Assembly: GCA_947561585.1 (NCBI GenBank)
Contig: CANNZV010002291.1
Span: forward strand, 144,364-208,363
DNA length: 64,000 nt
DNA from: Caprella mutica
Taxonomy: Eukaryota > Arthropoda > Malacostraca > Amphipoda > Caprellidae
Reading direction: 5' to 3'
The notes beneath the pieces were generated by a model. The model had not been told where the DNA came from. It ran no database searches and was given only the letters and a program-made list of their open reading frames with translations. Position numbers and translations under genes: made by a program. Shown here piece by piece: positions 56,860 through 64,000 of this stretch. Numbering within the stretch: position 1 is the stretch's first letter; the number at the start of each line of letters is the position of its first letter.

Positions 56860-58140
56860 GATTGCCCACCAAAATCTTTCATTACCCTCAATAATCTTTC
56901 ATTGTCCACAATAATCTTTCATTGTCCACAATAATCTTTCATTGCCCACCATAATCATTCATTGCCCACTATAATCTTTCATTGCCAACCATAATCTTTC
57001 ATTGCCCACAATAATCTTTCATTGCCCACAATAATCTTTCATTGTCCACAATAATCTTTCATTGCCCACCATAATCATTCATTGCCCACTATAATCTTTC
57101 ATTGCCAACCATAGTCTTTCATTGCCCACCATAATCATTCATTGCCCACTATAATCTTTCATTGCCAACCATAGTCTTTCATTGCCCACCATAATCATTC
57201 ATTGCCCACTATAATCTTTCATTGCCAACCATAATCTTTCATTGACAACCATAATCTTTCTTTGCCCTCAATAATCTTTCATTGCCAACCATAATCTTTC
57301 ATTATCCACCATAATCCTTCATTTCCCACTATAACATTTCATTGCCCACCATAATCCTTCATTTCCCACTATAGTCTTTCATTACCCGCTATAATCTATC
57401 ATTGCTCACCATAATCTTCCATTGCCCACCATAATCTTTCATTGCACACCGTGATCTTTCATTGCTCACCATAATCTTCCATTGTCCACCATGATCTTTC
57501 AATGTCCACCATCATCTTTCAGTGCCCACCATAATCTTTCATTGCCCACCATAATATTTCTTTGCCCTCAATAATCTTTCATTGCCAACCATAATATTTC
57601 ATTGACAACCATAATCTTTCATTATCCACCATAATCCTTCATTACCCACTATAATCTTTCATTAACCACCATAATCCTTCATTTCCCACTATAATCTTTC
57701 ATTACTCGCTATAATCTTTCATTGCTCACCATAATCTTCCATTGCCCACCATAATCTTTCATTGCCCACCATGATCTTTCATTGCTCACCATAATCTTCC
57801 ATTGCCTACCATGATCTTTCATTGTCCACCATAATCTTTCAGTACCCACCATGATCTTTCATTGCTCACCATAATCTTCCATAACCCACCATAATCCTAC
57901 CTTGCCACCATAATCCTTCATTGCCCACCATAATCCTTCATTGCCCACCATAATTTTTTTTTTGCCCTCCATAATCTTTTTTTGCCCTCCATAATCTTTC
58001 ATTGCCCACCCTAATCTTCTATTCATTGCCCATCCAAAAAATGTTTCATTGCCAACCGTTATAATCTTTTATGGCCAACCAAAAATACTATATTATTGCC
58101 CACCATAATAATATATCATTGTCCACTATAATAATCTCCA
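56860..58140. repeat. 20-bp minisatellite (tttcattgcccaccataatc), about 64 copies
   Basis: Very regular 20-bp period for over 1.2 kb. Substitutions are shared in blocks: a 60-bp trio near 57061-57120 is repeated at 57121-57180 and 57181-57240, indicating higher-order amplification. The right edge (58010-58140) is more diverged and longer in unit. Confidence 0.97.
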
Positions 58141-58234
58141 AAATCCACCATTTTAATTGGCCTATCAATATATTTTATGATCCCCATTATACATAAAATT
58201 TATTTACATAAAATTTATTTAACTAAATACATCC

Positions 58235-58299
58235 AAATACCTCTTTCCTAGTTCACGTCCCTAAATGAAATAGGGACGTGCACTAGGAAGGGGGTATTT
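58235..58299. ncRNA. Strong hairpin, 29-bp stem and 7-base loop
   Basis: Left arm 58235-58263 (aaatacctctttcc...cgtcccta) and right arm 58271-58299 pair over 29 positions: 26 Watson-Crick, two G-U and one mismatch, around aatgaaa. The size fits a precursor of a small RNA or a tiny MITE. A short related word, cctagttcacgtggaatt, lies at 58570, which favours a repeat origin. No evidence of transcription is visible. Confidence 0.4.
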
Positions 58300-58304
58300 T
58301 TAAA

Positions 58305-59725
58305 TCAATTTATCTCAAATTTAATTAAATTTCATCTGATTAAAATATATCGCACAAATAATTATTAATTGACAGAAAAATTAGTATCTTAACTACAAAT
58401 ACAAATAATACCAGAAAGGAATATTTGAATTTGAAATTCAGCAAATTAAAGAATATAGATTTGGAAAACAAATTGAAATATATATTATATAGTTTAGTAC
58501 TATATACTCCTGCTTTTTCTTGAAATGGTTATCAATATGAGAAAATTATTGATTTATGATTATTTCATCCTAGTTCACGTGGAATTACGGTCAGTTGGAA
58601 TGTTATTCCACAACGTGGATAAAAGTCTATGGGAGAATGTAACCACATTTAAAAATGTATTTTTTTTTAAATTATGTTATCATTATTTTTAAGAATGCGA
58701 ATTTGATGAAAGGACTATTAAATAATTGTAGAGTGAAAATTTTTGAACAAAATGAAACGAACCATATGTCTCTATGTCAAATAATGAGAGAGAAATAGGG
58801 ATTTTAATAAAGTTTGAATTTTGCGGGTTTTTTACGGGGGGGGAGGGGAAGTTAAATTAGTGAGACACTCCCTTCAAAGACTATATTTTTACATTAAAAA
58901 GAAAGAGAAAACAAATGAGTTTAATTCCAAACGTTTGATAGAATGTGTAAATATGATACACAGATAGACAGTGGTTTACAAAACGCAAGTCCACCCCAAG
59001 TGACTGTATGAGAACAAACCTATTTACAAACATTCAAGCTTTGAATGACCAGAAACTAATACAATGAATTACATTAGATGTTAACATGAATGTATAGTAT
59101 ATATTTGTAAATAAAATAACAGTTTATAAAGAAATAGAAGTACAAAGTTAAAAACATTATTTTTTCTCTCTGTAATCATTTACCGCCAAATTATTTTCCA
59201 CAAATCTGTATATCCCTATATAGTATTATACGCTCAAACATCATCTCACCCCCTCCCTCCCCCTCTATCAGTAGTTTTTAGGTACCTACCGAAATGTTTA
59301 ACAAATTAATGAGCCTAGAACTGCAAATAAAAGCTATAGTCTATGACTCTATACCATTGTCAAATGGTCTCTGTATTGCTATAACCAAATTATATTCAAA
59401 TGTTGAACTAACATTTAATTATTATTGGATATGATTATTCTAGAATCTAAAATAATCATGCATTTTCACAACTTTGGTCGTTGTAAAAAAATATTATTGA
59501 AATATATAAAATCAAAATCTAGATAAAAAGATGTATTATTGTGACTGTTATTTGAATGACGATTTGTGATATATTGAGTAAATTTTATACCTAATGGTAA
59601 TTTTACATATAATATGGTTCATACTACCTAGTTTAATTATTCGATTGAGGTATTTGTTATTAAATTTAAATAAATATTTTGATATAAGAATATTGATTAG
59701 TTATGCACAATTTAGATAGCTGACT
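58305..59725. other. No gene seen
   Basis: AT-rich, with a G-run at 58836-58850. No supported exon. Confidence 0.4.
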
Positions 59726-59729
59726 AATT

Positions 59730-59866
59730 AGGGTAAGTTCCAAGTTATCGAACGGTTACATTTTCGAGCACGTAAAATATGTATTTTAATTATTATTTTA
59801 TACTCATAATAACCTTTTTTACTTGTTCGTAAAACTGGAACCGTTCGATAACTTGGTACTTACTCT
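59730..59866. mobile_element. MITE of the gggtaagtt family (137 bp)
   Basis: agggtaagttccaagttatc and gaacggtt at the left pair with aaccgttc and gataacttggtacttactct at the right over nearly 40 bp. Only about 60 bp lie between the arms. Same family as 21126-21339. Confidence 0.85.
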
Positions 59867-60225
59867 ATATATAGGTACAATATTTTTGGTTATTTTCCCT
59901 ATACGGCTATACTTTAGTAACTTGGTACCTAGTAACAACAGTCTTTTAGTTAAAACTTATGGGATCGGATACCCATAGTACTCGGAAAGTAAGGGGTTAA
60001 GGGGGACTGGGGAGGGTAGCACTATGGTTAGTGGCAGGGGGTGTAGGTCATAACCCCCTCCCCCCCCCCTCCGGTCAGTGGTCACGAAACCCCATGTTTT
60101 TTAATCCTTATTTACCTATATTATTTAATCCTTCTCGACACTTTTGTAGTTCATTACTGATTAAACATAATGAAGGTAGTACGTATAGTGCAACAGAGTA
60201 ATAAGTTCCATGGTTGGTACTAAGG

Positions 60226-60251
60226 AAGGTTAGATATCGATATCTAACCTT
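60226..60251. repeat. Perfect 26-bp palindrome
   Basis: Centred on gatatcgatatc and extended by aaggtta / taacctt. Confidence 0.9.
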
Positions 60252-60439
60252 ATTATCCAACTATTGACAAGCAATGCAATTCCTTTTTTAGATCTCAAAG
60301 GCATTGTTACCAGTGTAACTAGTGTGTGCACGTTATACCTTCCTGTGCACGACACCTCTATAGTCCCGCAGATTGTGTACCTAGGTAAGTAACTAGTGCA
60401 ACTAACTATAGTGAACCTAAGTAAGCAAGGGTGTAGGTC

Positions 60440-60870
60440 ATAGGGTATGGTCTCTCAGTTATCTCTATCTAGGTAGCTTCTCTCAGTTATCTCTATCTAG
60501 GTAGCTTCTCTCAGTTATCTCTATCTAGGTAGCTTCTCTCAGTTATCTCTATCTATGTAGCTTCTCTCAGTTATACCTGCTTAGGTAGTTACTCTCAGTT
60601 ATTTCTATCTAGGTAGCTTCTCTCAGTTATACCTGCTTAGGTAGTTACTCTCAGTTATTTCTATCTAGGTAGCTACTCTAAGTTATCTCTATCTAGGTAA
60701 CTTCTCTCAGTTATTTCTATCTAGGTAGCTTCTCTCAGTTATCACTATCTAGGGTAGTTACTCTCAGTTATCTTTATCTAGGTAGCTTCTCTCAGTTATC
60801 ACTATCTAGGTAGCTTCTCTCAGTTATACCTGCGTAGGTAGTTACTCTCAGTTATTTCTATCTAAGTAGC
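60440..60870. repeat. 28-bp tandem repeat (tctcagttatctctatctag)
   Basis: About fifteen units of 28 bp (e.g. 60481, 60509, 60537), with variants atacctgcttaggtagttac that recur in pairs. A single unit is repeated at about 61772, after the large duplication. Confidence 0.95.
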
Positions 60871-60872
60871 TC

Positions 60873-61690
60873 TTCATTTTTTTAACTAGGTAAATAAGGA
60901 TTAAAAAACAAGGGGGGAGAGGGGTGACCGGGAGGACTTATGTCCCAGGGGGGCTCATGACCGCGTCCAGGTAACCGACTAGTGTATCTAGATGACTAAC
61001 TAATGTATCTGGGTACCTAACTTGTGTATCTAGGTACCTAACTAGTGTAACTAGGTACCTTGGGTGTGTGTGTGGGGGGTGTAGGTCATAAGTCCCCCCC
61101 GGTCATAAGCCCCCCCGGTCATGAGCCCCCCTAGGTCATAAGCCCCCCCGGTCAAGAGCCCCCCCGGTCATGAGCCCCCCTGTTTTTAAATCCTTATTTA
61201 CCTATATTATTTAATCCTTATTGACACTTTTGTAGTTCATAAAATATATGTATATCGGGGGGCGTGCCCGATTTTTCATTTTTTTAACTAGGTAAATAAG
61301 GATTAAAAAACAAGGGGGGAGAGGGGTGACCGGGAGGACTTATGTCCCAGGGGGGCTCATGACCGCGTCCAGGTAACCGACTAGTGTATCTAGATGACTA
61401 ACTAATGTATCTGGGTACCTAACTTGTGTATCTAGGTACCTAACTAGTGTAACTAGGTACCTTGAGTGTGTGTGTGGGGGGTGTAGGTCATAAGTCCCCC
61501 CCGGTCATAAGCCCCCCCGGTCATGAGCCCCCCTAGGTCATAAGCCCCCCCGGTCAAGAGCCCCCCCGGTCATGAGCCCCCCTGTTTTTAAATCCTTATT
61601 TACCTATATTATTTAATCCTTATTGACACTTTTGTAGTTCATTACTGATTAGACATAAAATATATGTATATCGGGGGGCGTGCCGCCCCC
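60873..61690. repeat. 402-bp tandem duplication rich in G/C runs
   Basis: 60873-61274 and 61275-61690 are nearly identical and in the same orientation; the second has about 13 extra bases (attactgattagac) before aaaatatatg. Each unit has ggtaaataaggattaaaaaa at the left, runs such as 'cccccccggtcataag' in the middle, and its inverse 'ttaaatccttatttaccta' near the right. Partial relatives: 60045-60175 and 61805-61965. Confidence 0.93.
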
Positions 61691-61691
61691 C

Positions 61692-62850
61692 GAACCCCCC
61701 TGCCAGGTCATTAAACAATCATGAAGTGTGCAGTACAACAATCTAGAGGATACAACAAACTACATTAGCAACTCTCAGTTATTTCTATCTAAGCAGTTCC
61801 TCATTTGTTTAACTAGGTAAATAAGGATTAAAAAAACATGGAGGGGGGGGGGGGGGCTCGTGACCGGGGGGGCTTATGACCTAGGGGGGCTCATGACAGG
61901 GGGGGCTCTTGACCGTGGGGGGGGGGGGGGGGCTCTTGACCGTACCCCGTGTGTGGGGGGGGGGGGTGCTTATGTCCTACAATCATTCGTTAGGTAATAC
62001 TAATTCGAATAGTTTGTTCATCAAAAAAATGGAAGAAATACAAATTACAACATGCCTAACTAACTATGAAGCTCATTGCAATATATCATCCGAATCTATT
62101 AATGTAATAAATCATAAGCATGTAATAGTTTTACTGTATGCTGGATGAGTAGGTATATCTATCAATAATGTAGTCTTTAAAATTCCATTACCTAAAATAT
62201 TTTATGTATTTAAATATGTTTATATAGGCATATTCATATAGTAATTTTACAATCATTATCTCATTGTTAATAAAATCTAACTATTTTATTTTTTAATTAA
62301 AATGTAACCATACATTCGTCTTCTTAATTTCAAGAATGACGTCCTAATCTGGTGATGAAAGTTAAAAGGGGTGTCCTTAATTTTTCAAGGGCGATATTTC
62401 ATTCACTCAAGCCAACCAAATGAACTGTTTTTACAAACTCACATACATCTACATATTTAAGCATGCTCATTGGTCAACCTCAGACTCAAAGGAACTAGAG
62501 GACCAAAATTAATTTTTTTTTTTCACCAATATTTTTTTTTTTCACAGTCGTTTATAAATATCAGTCTAAAAATAAATATAAGCACAGGGTTAAATGGATA
62601 ATTCATTTTTCTCAGTGTAATCATTTACTCCACTCCTTTTCTATTTGTGAAATAGTATGTGTATATATGCAACATCACCTCTGCCTTAAAATTGATTTTT
62701 TTCTTTCATTTTTTATTTTTCTATTTCTTCTAGTTATTAGTATGATGCAATCCCTAATTCGATTAAATTGTTTAATGTAGTTTTTGTATCCGCTAGTTTG
62801 TTGTACTGCACACTTCATGATTGTTCAATAACCTGACAGGGGGGTTTGTG
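61692..62850. repeat. Inverted repeat pair (about 80-bp arms)
   Basis: 61692-61770 (aacccccctgccaggtcatt ... tcatgaagtgtgcagtacaa ... gatacaacaaactacattag) matches the inverse of 62778-62848 (gtttttgtatccgctag ... ttgtactgcacacttcatga ... aacctgacaggggggttt). It may mark the two ends of an approximately 1.15-kb element or two opposed copies. The 79-codon frame at 61909-62148 starts in a G run and is not supported. Confidence 0.7.
61840..61975. repeat. Poly-G blocks
   Basis: Runs of 7 to 19 G separated by short words such as ctcttgaccgt. On the + strand four or more G runs lie close together and could form G-quadruplexes. Confidence 0.85.
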
Positions 62851-64000
62851 TATACGTACATTTGCGACTCACATACTTATACCCGATATACATATGTACA
62901 GTCACGACAATAATATATGCGCTTTTAGATTCATTGAAAATGCGCGACAATCTCGAGATTGTGCAAGGCACGTAAAGGGTATGAAGCAGGACCAACAGTG
63001 ATGTTGGTCAAATATCAACATCAAATACGATAGTTAAAGCTTTACATAATAACTTAGCAGTATATTATTGATAATTTCCGGGCGACGATCGCTGATTGAA
63101 GATCGCTGCATGCAAAACGTACCTTTAAGGCCATCGGCTAGAGCTGCTGCGTCTAATAGTAATTTATACAGCTCCCTTTTATTTGTGGACGGTAAATAAA
63201 TGAAGCGTTAATAACAGACAAAGTTTGCTGTTAATTGAGGTATCTTTGGTATTGCATTAATTTTCAATATAAATTAATTAATTAATATTAATATATTAAT
63301 TAATTAATAATTTAAGTAATTAAGTGAAACTGACGGTAGTAGAGCGGCTACAGTCGATCGTAGCATTGGAAAGCATTTCGACGGCTACAACTGTATGGCT
63401 GTAGCCGCTTAAGCCGCTGCATTGGAAGTTCAACTGTATACATAAGTTGTGACGTGTAGAATAGTGTACACAAGTACCTGACGCACACGTGTAAACTACT
63501 GGAAAACATCTTCATGAAATTTTGGTTAACTATTTCATATAAGCATTAATATATTAGTCGTTTATTGAATGCATTATGGTAATTCTATGAATCCTTAAGA
63601 TATAAGATCCAAATAACAGATAATAAAGATGCCATGAGTCACGATGTCACTGTGTATGTACACTTCTAGAAGGGGCGCGAAACCCCCACCCTCTCCCCCA
63701 CTCTTGCCTGTGTAGTAATGATTGCATAGTAGGAATGGTCGATGGAATATATAATCATATTGATTATTATACTAATATGAATGGATTTAATACTACCAGT
63801 TAAAAATTTAGATATTAGATTTTCGTTGATAATTTATTTAAAATCATGGCGTATGAATAGTGGCGTGATGGGACAACTCTAATTCAATAATTTAATTAAT
63901 TCAATAAATAGCTCATTACAGGTAATACCTACTCTATTTTTTCTCCAAAATAGCACAATATTGTCTTCATTGGAATAAGTCATAATAATTTCTGAATCAC
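62851..64000. other. No gene; palindromes and hairpins
   Basis: acaatctcgagattgt near 62948 is a perfect 16-bp palindrome. 63245-63320 is an (aatt)n-rich tract. At 63343-63353 agcggctacag pairs exactly with ctgtagccgct at 63399-63409, and gcattggaa occurs twice (63363, 63419). No coding support. Confidence 0.5.

Noticed and set aside
61909..62148. 79-residue gene
   Set aside because: Begins in a poly-G block and shows no coding character after it.

Overview
The window looks like AT-rich intergenic and intronic DNA from an animal nuclear genome, most likely an insect. A sap-feeding hemipteran such as a planthopper is my best guess, mainly because of a DUF4806-like relic and the dense mix of MITEs and minisatellites; this is an inference, not proof. 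There is no operon structure and no long intact reading frame. Candidate coding pieces are short and flanked by GT/AG splice signals. Two N runs (17021-17179 and 46890-46912) are assembly gaps. Several minisatellites have periods divisible by three (36, 45, 51 bp), and these explain some of the longer open frames.

Layout. 0-7 kb: 15-bp and 61-bp repeat arrays, a hAT-like TIR element (1332-2097), a DUF4806-like pseudogene on the minus strand (2234-2955), a 28-bp minisatellite split by a TTAA-flanked piggyBac-type MITE (4579-4787), a 5'-truncated LINE with clear target-site duplications (5876-6233), and a TA-type MITE (6680-6880). 8-26 kb: arrays built on ggaatattcc, MITEs at 11.3 and 21.1 kb, a convincing 3'-terminal coding exon on the minus strand that encodes a membrane segment (14789-14947), a foldback-like element (18.3-19.4 kb), a 1-kb 26-bp minisatellite (21.9 kb), a 51-bp minisatellite (24.5 kb), a tRNA-like sequence, and a second possible minus-strand exon (25990-26108). 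26-37 kb: a 50-bp array, a degenerate Tc1/mariner element with ~110-bp TIRs (27584-28573), a 71-bp satellite (29.3 kb), another foldback element (31.05-31.79 kb), and 38-bp repeats.

38-48 kb: a possible exon of a mitochondrial poly(A) polymerase (MTPAP)-like protein (38126-38365), and 8 kb downstream on the same strand a broken stretch resembling the C-terminal region of that protein (46066-46380). The catalytic middle is absent between them. Around these lie a 15-bp array, a 20-bp 'cttgactgaaatacagt' array split by an 858-bp LINE-like insertion (41213-42070, 6-bp target duplication), a 36-bp array and a 660-bp foldback element (46941-47600). 48-64 kb: a cluster of mutually inverted element copies (49.3-52.7 kb) with a perfect 28-bp palindrome, two weak coding candidates (53783-54055 minus; 54884-54964 plus), an array of CpG-rich palindromes (55874-56142), a 1.3-kb 20-bp array (56.85-58.14 kb), a strong hairpin (58235-58299), and a G/C-run-rich tandem duplication (60.9-61.7 kb).

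The window is best read as an archive of nested insertions and repeat birth. The most distinctive signals are the palindrome array at 55.9 kb; a set of unrelated-looking 15-bp arrays sharing one layout and sitting, in at least two cases, at opposite ends of an element; and two minisatellites whose unit length proves the exact boundaries of the element inserted into them.
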